Positions 24,875 to 33,277 are shown, counted from the first letter of the stretch. The stretch: 64,000 bases of DNA from JAWVFM01 sp963739355 (GCA_963739355.1 CAVUAD010000006.1:62001-126000); one strand, 5' to 3'. Notes: generated by a model from the letters alone, not told the origin. A program made the numbers and translations.

Positions 24875-24903
24875 TTTCTACCACGGAAGCCGGAATTCCG
24901 CAA
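24875..24903 (-). promoter_or_regulatory. Promoter of the aromatic leader and aroF-aroG-tyrA-aroA unit
   Basis: Minus strand TTGCGG (24898-24903), a 17-nt spacer and TAGAAA (24875-24880), ending 7 nt before the leader ATG. It lies in the 54-bp gap after the secreted protein gene, so the aro genes need not depend on read-through. Confidence 0.55.
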
Positions 24904-24921
24904 ATCGCGGAGAGCGGCGGC

Positions 24922-25794
24922 TCAGCGGGTGCAGATCGCGTACGCCGTGCTCTCCGCCGCGGTCGTCGCGGAAAGCGCGTTCTCGGCGAAGATCGCGCCG
25001 GCCTCGTCGTAGACACCGTCGCGGTTGAAGTCGTCGGGCGTGGCGAGCTGCACGACCGCGGTCTGGGACGGGGCGCCGCCGGCGCGCCCACCGACTCCCA
25101 GCAGGTGGTGGCCCACGGGACACATGGCCGACAGACGCGACCCCATGCCGGGGTCGAGGCTCTCGGTGTCCTGGCGATACGCGGGCCTGCTGTGGGAGCA
25201 CACGGCGAACGCCCGGAGCCGATCGTCGACCGGCGCGTATCCCCAGGCCTCCCATCCGTCATCAGGCTTGGTGTCTCGATCGCCGCCGTCGATCGGGAAG
25301 CTGGCGATCAGGGTGGAGCTCGCGGGCTTGCCGAGCGCCCCGCCCCCGCCGGTCACGTGCCAGCGCCGTCCTCCGCATTTCACCCTGACCCGGCTGAGGT
25401 CCTCGGCGCTCCGGCCCTTCGCGACGTAGCGGTGCTCGCCCCTGGCGCAGATCGCAAACGACCCGGCGGTGGCGCCGCTCGCCGCCTGTTGACCGCGGAC
25501 CTCCCAGCCATCGTCGGGAGCGTGGCCCCTGTCCGGGCCGTCGTAGGGCCTGGAGGCGGCGGACTCGTACTGGCTCAGGCCCATCGCCGCGAACAGGTCG
25601 TACCCGCCTCCGGTCGGCGACTTCCCCTTCGGACAGCGCGCCAGCGAGTCGGCGGTCTGGCCGGCCCCTGCGTGATCTTCGTGATACCGGTAGCTCACGC
25701 CCCCGGCGTCGCCGAGGTTGACCGCCAGGGCGCCGGCGGCGGCAACGGCGCTCGCCGCAGCCACGAGGGCGCCGATGGTGCAGCGGCGACTCAT
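24922..25794 (-). CDS. Secreted protein with repeated PDDGW modules (paralogue of the upstream gene)
   Basis: 290 aa, unrecognised. Signal peptide to about residue 24 (GALVAAASAVAAAGALA). The mature part has three related modules of about 85 residues, each with a Cys-Pro/Gly start, a GGG turn, S-P-D-G, PDDGW and a closing A-x-C. Examples: CPKGKSPTGGG...APDDGW...FAICA and WHVTGGG...KPDDGW...FAVCS; the third module is degenerate. Paired cysteines suggest disulphides outside the cell. It overlaps the upstream paralogue by 4 nt (ATGA). No function can be assigned from sequence. Confidence 0.7.
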   Translation of the reverse strand: MSRRCTIGALVAAASAVAAAGALAVNLGDAGGVSYRYHEDHAGAGQTADSLARCPKGKSPTGGGYDLFAAMGLSQYESAASRPYDGPDRGHAPDDGWEVRGQQAASGATAGSFAICARGEHRYVAKGRSAEDLSRVRVKCGGRRWHVTGGGGALGKPASSTLIASFPIDGGDRDTKPDDGWEAWGYAPVDDRLRAFAVCSHSRPAYRQDTESLDPGMGSRLSAMCPVGHHLLGVGGRAGGAPSQTAVVQLATPDDFNRDGVYDEAGAIFAENALSATTAAESTAYAICTR

Positions 25795-26711
25795 TCGCCC
25801 AGCGCAACCTCGAAGCGATTGATCCTGCCCCCCGCGAACGGGTTGTCGTTGGCGACGTCGATGGTCATGCGGTCGTCGGGGACCGTGTCATCCGGCACGT
25901 CGAAGGCGGCGTCGGTGGGCACGGTGGCGGTCAGTCGCGTCTCCGGCGTCGAGAGCTTGGCGGGGTACGACACCCCGCCGCCGGTGATGTGGAGCGGATC
26001 GTCCACCACGGAGAGCGCGACCTCACTCGGAGCTCCCGGATCGAGCGGGAAGACGCTGGACTCCACGTAGGCGACCTTGGCCCCCTTCGCGCAGACCGCC
26101 CAGACGGTTACCGTCGCCGACCCGGCGCGGTTGAAGACCTGCGCCGACCAGCCGTCCTCCGGCCTGTTGTTGGCATCCCCGCTGTCGAACGGGAAGCTGG
26201 AGCTGATCTGAACCGCATCGAAGTCGCCGGTTGCGACGCCGCCCGCGGTGTCCTTCGTCCCGGCGGGACAGTGTGCGGTCAGCTTGGCGCGCTTGCCCTT
26301 CTTCACCTTCTTGGTGGCCGATTTGTAGGAGACCTTCGTCTTGGCGCAGACGACGATGGTGGCCACCTCGGCATTGACGGCTCGTGTGTCGAACGCCGAG
26401 GCGCGCCAACCGTCATCGGGCTTGCGGTCGCCGTCCGGTCCGTCGGCGGGAGCCGATTCCAGGGCCAGCCCGACCGCCGAGCCCGTGTCGGCGTCGAAGC
26501 CGCCGCCCACGACGTGACCGGAGCCCGTCGGGCAGACCGCCGTGACCCGCGACACGCCGCCGTGGGGGAACATCATGGCCGTGTTTTCGAAGTAGGTGAA
26601 TCCGCCGATCGAGCCGAGGTTCACGTCGGCGAGCGCGGACGCGGGCAGGAGCATCGCCGCCGACCCGACGGCCGTCGAGGCTATGACCCGCCACGTCCAC
26701 CCCGAACGCAC
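25791..26711 (-). CDS. Secreted protein with repeated PDDGW modules
   Basis: 306 aa, unrecognised. Signal peptide ending near ASALA (residue 28), then VNLGSIGG, which matches the mature start VNLGDAGG of the next gene, so the two are paralogues. Modules: CPTGSGHVVGGG...KPDDGW...VVCA, then CPAGTKDTAGG...RPEDGW...AVCA, and a degenerate third. A Lys-rich stretch (KKVKKGKRAK) separates the first two. GTG 26711 is chosen because TAGGCT ends 6 nt upstream. It sits inside the aromatic cluster right after hisC. Confidence 0.7.
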   Translation of the reverse strand: MRSGWTWRVIASTAVGSAAMLLPASALADVNLGSIGGFTYFENTAMMFPHGGVSRVTAVCPTGSGHVVGGGFDADTGSAVGLALESAPADGPDGDRKPDDGWRASAFDTRAVNAEVATIVVCAKTKVSYKSATKKVKKGKRAKLTAHCPAGTKDTAGGVATGDFDAVQISSSFPFDSGDANNRPEDGWSAQVFNRAGSATVTVWAVCAKGAKVAYVESSVFPLDPGAPSEVALSVVDDPLHITGGGVSYPAKLSTPETRLTATVPTDAAFDVPDDTVPDDRMTIDVANDNPFAGGRINRFEVALGE

Positions 26712-26717
26712 GGACCG

Positions 26718-26723
26718 AGCCTA
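26718..26723 (-). promoter_or_regulatory. -10 box overlapping the hisC stop codon
   Basis: TAGGCT; its TAG is the stop of the aminotransferase gene (26721-26723). Six nt later comes the GTG of the secreted protein. Same design as at 13471 and 28920. Confidence 0.55.
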
Positions 26724-27824
26724 CTCCGTCGACGCGAGTACGTCGCGAAGCGCGGCGAGAAAGCGCGCGTTCTCCTCGCCGGTGCCGTAGCTGACCCGGA
26801 TGTGGCCAGGGCCACCCAGGGCCTCGCCCGCTCGCACGATCACGCCCGCCTCGCCAAGCCGCCGGACCACGTCGTCCTCGTCGGCGTCGCCGAGCGAGAT
26901 CCAGGAGAAGTTGGCGTGGGACTCCGTGGTCTCGAGCCCCAGCTCCTCGAGGCCCGACTCGACCCTGACCCGCTCGGCGATCGTCTGCTCGACGCGGCGG
27001 TCGACGTCGTCCTGGTGGCGGATCGCCTCCGCCGCCGCCACCTGCGACAGAAGGGTGACGCTGAACGGCTGGCGCACCGCGTCGACGGCGGCGCGCAGCT
27101 TCGGCGAGCAGATCGCGTATCCGCAGCGCAGGCCGGCGAGCCCGTAGACCTTGCTGAAGGTCCGCAGGACCATCAGGTTCGCGAAGCGCCTGGTGAGGTC
27201 CGCGCCGGCGTCCGGATCGTCGTGCAGCTGGAACTCCGCATAGGCCTCGTCGAGGATGACCGTCACGTGGCTCGGAACGCTCTCGAGGAACGCGGCGATC
27301 TCGCTCGCCGGGATGTGGGTCGCCGTGGGGTTGTTGGGGTTGCAGACCAGGAGGATCTGGGTGGCGACGGTGACCTCGGCGAGCATCGCCTCGAGGTCGT
27401 GGGTGCCGTCCTCGCGCAGCGGCACGCGGATCTCCCGCGCGCCGGAGAGCGCGGCGAGGTGCGGGTACATGGAGAACGACGGCCACGCGAAGACGATCTC
27501 CGCGCCCGGCTCGCAGAGCGCCTCGGAGGCGGCGAGCAGGAGCTCACACGACCCGTTGCCGACGGCGATCTTGCCGCCCTCGGTCTCGTGGCGCTCGGCG
27601 ATCCGGCTGCGCAGCGTCGGCGAGAACTGCTCCGGGTAGCGGTTCGACCCCGCGGCAGCCCGGGCCACGGCGTCGATCACCGCCGGGTGCGGCCCCCAAG
27701 GCGACTCGTTCGAGGCGAGCTTGACGACGTCCTCCACTCCGAACCGCTCCTTGGCGGCGTCATGGGCAAGTCCGGCCTCGTAGTGCGGCAGGCGAGCCAG
27801 CTTCTGGGCGAAGGTGACGGTCAC
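26721..27824 (-). CDS. hisC: Histidinol-phosphate / aromatic aminotransferase family (HisC-like)
   Basis: 367 aa from GTG 27824. Fold-type I PLP enzyme: LASNESPWGP, CNPNNPTATH, ILDEAYAEF, and the PLP lysine in RTFSKVYGLAGLRCGY, with a C-terminal Arg in RVSYGTG. The family covers histidinol-phosphate and aromatic aminotransferases. Because its neighbours are aroH, DAHP synthases and tyrA and no his gene is present, an aromatic or phenylpyruvate role is the better inference; both may apply. A longer frame upstream overlaps aroH and is rejected. Confidence 0.88.
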   Translation of the reverse strand: MTVTFAQKLARLPHYEAGLAHDAAKERFGVEDVVKLASNESPWGPHPAVIDAVARAAAGSNRYPEQFSPTLRSRIAERHETEGGKIAVGNGSCELLLAASEALCEPGAEIVFAWPSFSMYPHLAALSGAREIRVPLREDGTHDLEAMLAEVTVATQILLVCNPNNPTATHIPASEIAAFLESVPSHVTVILDEAYAEFQLHDDPDAGADLTRRFANLMVLRTFSKVYGLAGLRCGYAICSPKLRAAVDAVRQPFSVTLLSQVAAAEAIRHQDDVDRRVEQTIAERVRVESGLEELGLETTESHANFSWISLGDADEDDVVRRLGEAGVIVRAGEALGGPGHIRVSYGTGEENARFLAALRDVLASTE

Positions 27825-27847
27825 GATGGGGTCCGAGGATAGGGGGC

Positions 27848-28222
27848 CTACTGCGCCGAGTGGAGGTCGGAGCGGAGCGCCTGCGCAGCACCCATGTAGG
27901 CGTGGGCCGGCTCGTGGTCGGCCGGCGCGTAGTAGTGGACCATCACGCGGATCACGCGCTCCATCGCGCCGGGAACCTGGATCTCCCGGGCGCAGAGGAG
28001 CGGCACCGTGTCCAGCCCCAGACGCCGTGCCGCGACCGCGGGAAAGTCGGCGTCGAGATCGTCGGTACAGGTGAAGATACAGCTGACGATCCGCTCCGGG
28101 CGCAGCTCGTTTCGCTCCAGGAGCGTTTGCATCAGCTCCTCGGTCGCGCCGAGGATCGCGTCCGCCGTGTTCTCGTCCGGCTGGGTGGCGCCACGCACCG
28201 CCCACAGTCGCTCATCGCTCAC
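27848..28222 (-). CDS. aroH: Chorismate mutase, AroH type
   Basis: 124 aa from GTG 28222 (AAGGA 8 nt upstream); an ATG at 28231 would add three residues. AroH-class trimer motifs: VRGATQPDENTADAI (active-site Arg), FTCTDDLDADFPAVAARRLG, and PGAMERVIRVMVHY. It converts chorismate to prephenate, feeding TyrA and the aminotransferase in this cluster. The start overlaps the end of rluB by 11 nt. Confidence 0.92.
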   Translation of the reverse strand: MSDERLWAVRGATQPDENTADAILGATEELMQTLLERNELRPERIVSCIFTCTDDLDADFPAVAARRLGLDTVPLLCAREIQVPGAMERVIRVMVHYYAPADHEPAHAYMGAAQALRSDLHSAQ

Positions 28223-28913
28223 GTCCAGCATCCTTCCAGAGGCGGTCGACCTCGGCGGACGAGAGGCGGCGGGATTGCCCCTCGGCGAGCTCCCCGAGGG
28301 CCAGCGACCCGAACCGCACGCGCCGCAGCTCGACGACCTCGTTGCCGACCGCCTCGAGCATCCTGCGGACCTGCCGGTTGCGGCCCTCGTGGATCTCCAG
28401 CTCCAGAACACGCGGGGAGACTCGCCTCGCGCGCGCCGGCGCCGTCGGGCCGTCGTCCAGCTCCACGCCGCGGCGCAGGCGCCGCAGCTGGGTGTCGTTG
28501 AGCGTGCGGCGCAGCTTCGCCCGGTAGGCGCGCGGCACCTCGTAGCGAGGGTGGGTCAGGCGGTTGGCGAGCTCGCCGTCGTTGGTGAGCAGGATGAGGC
28601 CGGTCGAGTCCGCGTCGAGCCGGCCCACGGGGTAGAGCCGGCGGGCCGTGCGAACCAGCTCGACGACGGCGGGGCGGGCGCCCTGCTCACGGGCGGTCGA
28701 GACCACGCCCGCCGGCTTGTTGAGCGCCCAGACCTCGCGCGGCTCGGGCGCCACCCCCTCGCCGTCGACCTCCACCCCGCTCAACTCGTCGACGTCGCGA
28801 GCCGGGTCCGTGACCTGCGCGCCGGCCACGGTCACGCGGCCCGCGCGGATCATGTCCTCGGCGGCGCGACGCGACGCCACGCCGCTGTGCGCCAGGTAGC
28901 GCGCCAGCCGCAT
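28212..28913 (-). CDS. rluB: rRNA pseudouridine synthase, RsuA/RluB family
   Basis: 233 aa. S4 RNA-binding domain (1-60: RLARYLAHSGVASRRAAEDMI), then the catalytic domain with GRLDADSTGLILLTNDG, Asp100 being the catalytic position, and HEGRNRQVRRMLEAVG. It isomerises a uridine in rRNA, in 23S for RluB or 16S for RsuA; the site is not determinable here. It follows scpB, a classic pairing. ATG is 6 nt after TAGCCT, which contains the scpB stop. Confidence 0.92.
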   Translation of the reverse strand: MRLARYLAHSGVASRRAAEDMIRAGRVTVAGAQVTDPARDVDELSGVEVDGEGVAPEPREVWALNKPAGVVSTAREQGARPAVVELVRTARRLYPVGRLDADSTGLILLTNDGELANRLTHPRYEVPRAYRAKLRRTLNDTQLRRLRRGVELDDGPTAPARARRVSPRVLELEIHEGRNRQVRRMLEAVGNEVVELRRVRFGSLALGELAEGQSRRLSSAEVDRLWKDAGRER

Positions 28914-28919
28914 GCGAGA

Positions 28920-28925
28920 AGGCTA
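28920..28925 (-). promoter_or_regulatory. -10 box overlapping the scpB stop codon
   Basis: TAGCCT on the minus strand; TAG is the scpB stop (28923-28925). The rluB ATG starts 6 nt later and lacks a Shine-Dalgarno. Confidence 0.55.
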
Positions 28926-29507
28926 CGCGGTCGTTCTTTGCTCGCCCGCGCGGAGGAGTCTCTCGCGCAGCTCGCGCTCGTCCTCCGGCGTCGGGTCGAA
29001 CTGCGCGGGGTCGGGCAGGGCATCCAACCCGGTCAGCCCGAAGAGGCGCTCGAAGAGCGGCGTCGTGCGATACACCACCGCGCCAAAGCGCGAGCGCCCG
29101 GACTCCTCGATCAGGCCCCGCTCGTGCAGCGTGCCCACCGCCGACTCTGAGGAGACGCCGCGGATACGGGCGATCTCTGGCCGCGAGACGGGCTGCAGGT
29201 AGGCGACGATCGCGAGGGTCTCCGCCTGCGCCTGGGTGAGCGGCGGGGTCTTCGGCTTGGAGAGCAGCCGCCGGGCCGCCGCCTCGGCCGCGGGATCGCT
29301 GGCGAGCGTCCAGCCGCCCGCGACCTCGCGCAGGACGATGCCCCGCGAGCCCTCGGCCAGCGCCGCGCCGAGCAGGTCAATCGCGCGGTCAACCTCGGCC
29401 TCGGCCACCTCGCATGCCTCGGCCAGCTCCGCCGTGGTCACCGGCTCGCCGGAGAGGAATAGAAGCGCCTCGACGATGTGCTCAAGGGAGGCCCCGCGCT
29501 CGCTCAT
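28923..29507 (-). CDS. scpB: Segregation and condensation protein B
   Basis: 194 aa from ATG 29507, which overlaps the scpA stop (ATGA). Two winged-helix domains: EHIVEALLFLSGEPVT at the start and QAETLAIVAYLQPVSRPEIARIRG (the most conserved stretch) near residue 100, followed by FLFGLTGLDALP-like GLTGLDALPD. It forms the SMC-ScpA-ScpB condensin. A longer start at 29552 lies deep in scpA and is not needed. Confidence 0.95.
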   Translation of the reverse strand: MSERGASLEHIVEALLFLSGEPVTTAELAEACEVAEAEVDRAIDLLGAALAEGSRGIVLREVAGGWTLASDPAAEAAARRLLSKPKTPPLTQAQAETLAIVAYLQPVSRPEIARIRGVSSESAVGTLHERGLIEESGRSRFGAVVYRTTPLFERLFGLTGLDALPDPAQFDPTPEDERELRERLLRAGEQRTTA

Positions 29508-30226
29508 CGCGACGTCACCCGGATCGGCCCGAAGGTCTCGTCCTGCTCCCACGTGGCCTCCCCGCGCTTGTGCATCTCGAGCAAGGCGAAGATCGTCACG
29601 GCCTGCGTGAGGCGGTCCTCGGAGCCGAACGCCTCGTCGAAGTCGAACGCGGGCCCGCGGCGAAGCAGATCGCGAAGGACGCCGAGGCGACGCTCGATCG
29701 AGACGGTCGGGCGGATGTGGCTGGTGTCCGGCCGCGGCGGGACGCGCAGGAGCCCGCCGAGCGCCTCGGCCAGTCTCACCGGCTCGTAGACGTGGGTCGC
29801 GGCCTCGAGCGACGCGCGGCGGAACTCGGGCGGCGGCGGTGCCGAGCGGTAGAGGTAGCGGCGGCCGGCCGTGAACAGGCCGGTCAGGTGTGCGGCCGCG
29901 TCGCGGTAGCGCCGGTACTCCAGCATGCGCGCGAGCAGCTCGTCGGCGGCCTCCTCGGGGCCGAGCAGCTCCGCCGCGTCCTCCTCCGGCGCCGGCAGCA
30001 GCAGCCTGGACTTCAGCTCGAGGAGCGACGCGATCAGCACCAGGAACTCGGTCGCGGCCTCGAGATCGAGGTCACCCTCCTCGTCGAGGTGCTCGATGTA
30101 GGCCACGACGATCTCGCCGAGCGCGACCTCGGCAAGGCTCAGCTCCTCCCGGAGGACGAGCGCCAAGAGCAGGTCGAACGGCCCCGAGAAAGCGTCGAGA
30201 TCGAGCGTCAGGTCGGCGGCTCGCAT
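29504..30226 (-). CDS. scpA: Segregation and condensation protein A
   Basis: 240 aa from ATG 30226. Begins FSGPFDLLLALVLREELSL, the kleisin N-terminal motif, then EATEFLVLIASLLELKSRLLLP; the C-terminal winged helix includes TQAVTIFALLEMHKRGEA. It bridges SMC heads. A 504-aa frame that merges it with sequence overlapping trpS is an artefact. An ATGA overlap couples it to scpB. Confidence 0.95.
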   Translation of the reverse strand: MRAADLTLDLDAFSGPFDLLLALVLREELSLAEVALGEIVVAYIEHLDEEGDLDLEAATEFLVLIASLLELKSRLLLPAPEEDAAELLGPEEAADELLARMLEYRRYRDAAAHLTGLFTAGRRYLYRSAPPPPEFRRASLEAATHVYEPVRLAEALGGLLRVPPRPDTSHIRPTVSIERRLGVLRDLLRRGPAFDFDEAFGSEDRLTQAVTIFALLEMHKRGEATWEQDETFGPIRVTSR

Positions 30227-30258
30227 CGGTGCGTGAAGCGTAGAGGCCGGCCCGGCCG

Positions 30259-30711
30259 CTACCCGCGCGGTGGGGAATCGGCCTCGAGGATGTCCTTCAG
30301 GCGCGCGAGATCCTTCTGGTTGGCGCGCCGCATGGCGGCCGCCATCAGCGGAGCGGCCACCCGCGAGAATCCCGCCGGCTCCCCGCGGTTGCGCAGCATC
30401 ATCAGGGTGCCGTCCCCGGCGTCCAGCCACGAGTAGGTCGTCTCCATCGGGAAGGGCCCCTGCGAGGTGCTCATCACCAGGCGCTGCCTCGGGACGTGCT
30501 CGCGGACCTCGTACGTGTATGCGAGCCGACGGCCGAGGAACCTCGCCTCGAAGCCCACTCGAGACCCAACCCGCAGCGGCGGCTCGGTTTCCCAGTCGAC
30601 GGAAACGATGTTCTCGTACCAGGAGGTGGCGTTGTCCAGATCGGCCGCGTATGCGGCCACCTCGGCACGCGGGCGGCGGATCTCGATTCGCGTCTCGACG
30701 TCTACCGCCAT
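30259..30711 (-). CDS. SRPBCC (START-like) family protein
   Basis: 150 aa. Begins with VETRIEIRRPRAEVAAYAADLDNATSW, the usual opening of polyketide-cyclase/dehydrase-like SRPBCC proteins with a large hydrophobic cavity, and ends with VAAPLMAAAMRRANQKDLARLKDILE, the long C-terminal helix. The ligand is unknown. GGAG lies 6 nt before the ATG. It follows trpS by 8 nt and may be co-transcribed. Confidence 0.75.
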   Translation of the reverse strand: MAVDVETRIEIRRPRAEVAAYAADLDNATSWYENIVSVDWETEPPLRVGSRVGFEARFLGRRLAYTYEVREHVPRQRLVMSTSQGPFPMETTYSWLDAGDGTLMMLRNRGEPAGFSRVAAPLMAAAMRRANQKDLARLKDILEADSPPRG

Positions 30712-30719
30712 CGCGGCTC

Positions 30720-31718
30720 CTACCGGGGTGGGCCGACCCCCATGGCCTCGCGGACGTCGGCGACCGTCTCCGACGCGATCGCGCGGGCCTTCTGGGCCCC
30801 GGCGGCGAGGGTCGCCTCCAAGCCGGACTCGTCCGGGCGAAGCTCGCCGTAACGCTCGCGAACAGGCTCGAGGTAGGCGACCACCTCCTCGGCCACGGCT
30901 GCCTTGAAGTCGCCGTAACCGGAGTCGTTGAACTCCGCCTCGATCGCGTCCATCTCGACCCCACGCACCGCGGCCAGGATCTCGATGAGGTTGGCGATCC
31001 CCTCCTTGCCCTCACCACGACGCACGCCGCTCCCCGAGTCGGTCACGGCGCTGCGGACCTTCTTCGCCACGACCTCGGGGTCGTCGAGGACCAGGACGGT
31101 TCCCTGCGGCGAGCCACCCGTCGTCGACATCTTGTCCTGAGGGCGTTGGAGGTCCATGATCCGCGCACCAACCTTCGGAATCCGGTGCTCGGGGACTACG
31201 AGGATCTCGCCGAAACGCTCGTTGAAGCGCTCGGCGATGTCGCGCATCAGCTCGACATGCTGGCGCTGGTCGTCGCCAACAGGCACGTCATGCGCCCGGT
31301 AGACCAGGACATCGGCTGCCATGAGGATCGGGTAGTTGAAGACGCCGGCCGAGACGAACGCGCCAGGCTGTGACTCCAGGAGCTCGCGCTTTTGCTTCCA
31401 CTGGTGCATGCGGTTCAGGTCGCCCCAGGCGGTGACCGAGTTCAGGAGCCATGTGAGTTCGCTGTGCTCCTGAACGTCGCTCTGGCGAAAGAGGATCGAG
31501 CGCTCCGGATCGATCCCGGCCGCCATGAGGATCGCCGTTGCGTCGAGCGTCGAGCGGCGCAGCTCGGCGGGGTCGTAGGGCATGGTCGTGCCGTGCAGGT
31601 CGACGATGCAGTAGATCGCCTCGCCGCGGTCCTGGCCCTCGACGTACTGGCGAATCGCGCCGATGTAGTTGCCGAGGTGCTTGCGGCCGGTCGGCTGGAT
31701 GCCGCTGAAGATGCGCAT
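30720..31718 (-). CDS. trpS: Tryptophanyl-tRNA synthetase
   Basis: 332 aa class I synthetase. FSGIQPTGRKHLGNYIGA contains the HIGH-equivalent HLGN (14-17); the KMSKS-equivalent is KMSTT near residue 197; GDDQRQHVELMRDIA and NYPILMAADVLVY are typical of bacterial TrpRS. It charges tRNA-Trp, whose charging level would be read by the aromatic leader peptide 7 kb away. No T-box or leader peptide is visible in its own 5' region. Confidence 0.96.
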   Translation of the reverse strand: MRIFSGIQPTGRKHLGNYIGAIRQYVEGQDRGEAIYCIVDLHGTTMPYDPAELRRSTLDATAILMAAGIDPERSILFRQSDVQEHSELTWLLNSVTAWGDLNRMHQWKQKRELLESQPGAFVSAGVFNYPILMAADVLVYRAHDVPVGDDQRQHVELMRDIAERFNERFGEILVVPEHRIPKVGARIMDLQRPQDKMSTTGGSPQGTVLVLDDPEVVAKKVRSAVTDSGSGVRRGEGKEGIANLIEILAAVRGVEMDAIEAEFNDSGYGDFKAAVAEEVVAYLEPVRERYGELRPDESGLEATLAAGAQKARAIASETVADVREAMGVGPPR

Positions 31719-31764
31719 CAGCGCATTCTGTCTGACCTGAGTCCCGCTCGAACCCCCGCCCGGG

Positions 31765-32469
31765 CTATCTGAGCGACTGGTCTCGCGGGTCCCGGCGCCC
31801 GAGGTTGCTCACGATCACCGCGACGATCGTGACCATGTAGATCTGGCCGATCAGCGCCTCGGCGATCGAGAGCGACCGCCCCACGTCCGTGGCGGCGACG
31901 AAGTCCCCGTAGCCCGTCGTGGTCAGCGTCGTGAAGCTGTAGTAGAGGAAGATCGGGATGTGCAGGGTGCCCAATTCCGAGTGTGAGGCGAAGAAGCCGC
32001 CGTCGTCGAGCTGGTTGATGACGGCGAACCCGTAGCCGAAGAGCATCCCGAGCAGCAGGTAGATGCAGAGGACGCCGAACATCGCGTTGATCGTCACCCG
32101 GTGCGCCTCGCGGAACTGCATGACGATGCCCCGCACGATCGCGAACGGCGCGAGGGCGACGAGCAGCAGGGTCTCGATTCGCGGCGCGGTCGTGCCGATT
32201 CCCCCGGTGCCGATCGCGGACGCGATCGCGCCGAACACGGCGAGCCCGACGAAGACGGCGGCGGCGTTGAACACCGCCCGGTGCATCCCGGAGGTGCGGA
32301 GCGCGCTGAGCAGGGTGAGGCCCTGAAGCGCGATCGTCGTCAGCCGCGCCCACTCCCTGTCCGGCGCCGCCAGCTGAAAGACCAGCGAGGTGAGGATCAG
32401 CGCGAGGACGATCCCGTACTGATGCTTGTTCTTGTCGGTGATGTGGAGCGGCCGCCACACGCCGCCCAT
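31765..32469 (-). CDS. Potassium channel family protein
   Basis: 234 aa. Several hydrophobic helices (about 18-38, 42-60, 66-88, 98-118, 132-155), a pore loop with the K+ filter TTLTTTGYGDF, and a last helix LIGQIYMVTIVAVIVSNLG. This is the Ion_trans_2 pore module preceded by more helices than the simple two-helix channels. There is no cytoplasmic RCK domain. Expected to conduct K+ across the plasma membrane. Confidence 0.85.
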   Translation of the reverse strand: MGGVWRPLHITDKNKHQYGIVLALILTSLVFQLAAPDREWARLTTIALQGLTLLSALRTSGMHRAVFNAAAVFVGLAVFGAIASAIGTGGIGTTAPRIETLLLVALAPFAIVRGIVMQFREAHRVTINAMFGVLCIYLLLGMLFGYGFAVINQLDDGGFFASHSELGTLHIPIFLYYSFTTLTTTGYGDFVAATDVGRSLSIAEALIGQIYMVTIVAVIVSNLGRRDPRDQSLR

Positions 32470-32500
32470 TGTTCATTTCGGGGTGGACCGATCTTTCGGC

Positions 32501-33277
32501 CTAGGGCGCGGGTGGCTCGCGCAGCTGCTGGGCGGGAGTGAAGAAGTTGCGGTATGCCAGCGTGATCACCACGAGGCCGGCCAGGGCGACGCTGCCGAGC
32601 AGGACCCACAGGAGGATGAGCTGCAGGCGGACGGCGTCGGTGGGGCTCGCGCCGGCCAGGAGGCTTCCGACCATGGTCCCGGGGAAGAAGACGATGCCGG
32701 TCGTCTTGGTCGAGTCGATCAACGCGATCATCCCGGAGCGCAGGCTGCGCCGGACGATCGGCGCCGCCGCGGCGGTCGAGGTCGCGCCGAGCGCCAGGGT
32801 CGCCTCGATCAGACGCGCATGTGACCGCATCTCGTCGCCCAGGCGGTTGAGGGTGACCGCGGAGGCGGTCATCGAGTTGCCGATCACCATCCCGCCGACC
32901 GGAACGAGGAAGCGCGGCGTGGCGTCGAAGATCCCCAGCCCGACCACGAGCGAGATCGTCCCGGTGGCCGCGATCGCGAGGGCGATGAAGATCGGCCAGA
33001 ACGCGCCCGGCACGAGCTTGGCCCGGCTGCGCGCCGTGAACGTGCCGAACAGGACCATGGCGGCCAGCAGGACGACCACGAAGACGAGCTGGTCCTGGTC
33101 GAAGATCACCTTGATGACGTAGCCGATCGCCGACAGCTGGATGAACGACCGGCCGACCGCGACGGCGATGTCCTCCTCGAGGTCCGCCTTCTGCCAGTAG
33201 GAGACCGCGGCCGCGATCGCCACGAGCACCAGCGACGCGGCGACCTCGCCGAGGCTGACCTGGATCGAGGTGCTCAC
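32501..33277 (-). CDS. fetB: FetB-like (UPF0014) ABC transporter permease
   Basis: 258 aa with about seven hydrophobic helices. The family signature regions are present: GRSFIQLSAIGYVIK, VGGMVIGNSMTASAVTLNRL and KTTGIVFFPGTMVGSLLAGASP. In E. coli FetAB exports iron and helps resist peroxide. GTG 33277 overlaps the fetA stop (GTGA), so permease and ATPase are coupled. Confidence 0.88.
   Translation of the reverse strand: MSTSIQVSLGEVAASLVLVAIAAAVSYWQKADLEEDIAVAVGRSFIQLSAIGYVIKVIFDQDQLVFVVVLLAAMVLFGTFTARSRAKLVPGAFWPIFIALAIAATGTISLVVGLGIFDATPRFLVPVGGMVIGNSMTASAVTLNRLGDEMRSHARLIEATLALGATSTAAAAPIVRRSLRSGMIALIDSTKTTGIVFFPGTMVGSLLAGASPTDAVRLQLILLWVLLGSVALAGLVVITLAYRNFFTPAQQLREPPAP

Noticed and set aside
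27825..28205. N-terminal extension of the HisC-like protein
   Set aside because: The open frame overlaps aroH entirely; family members start near FAQKLARLPHYEAG, consistent with GTG 27824.
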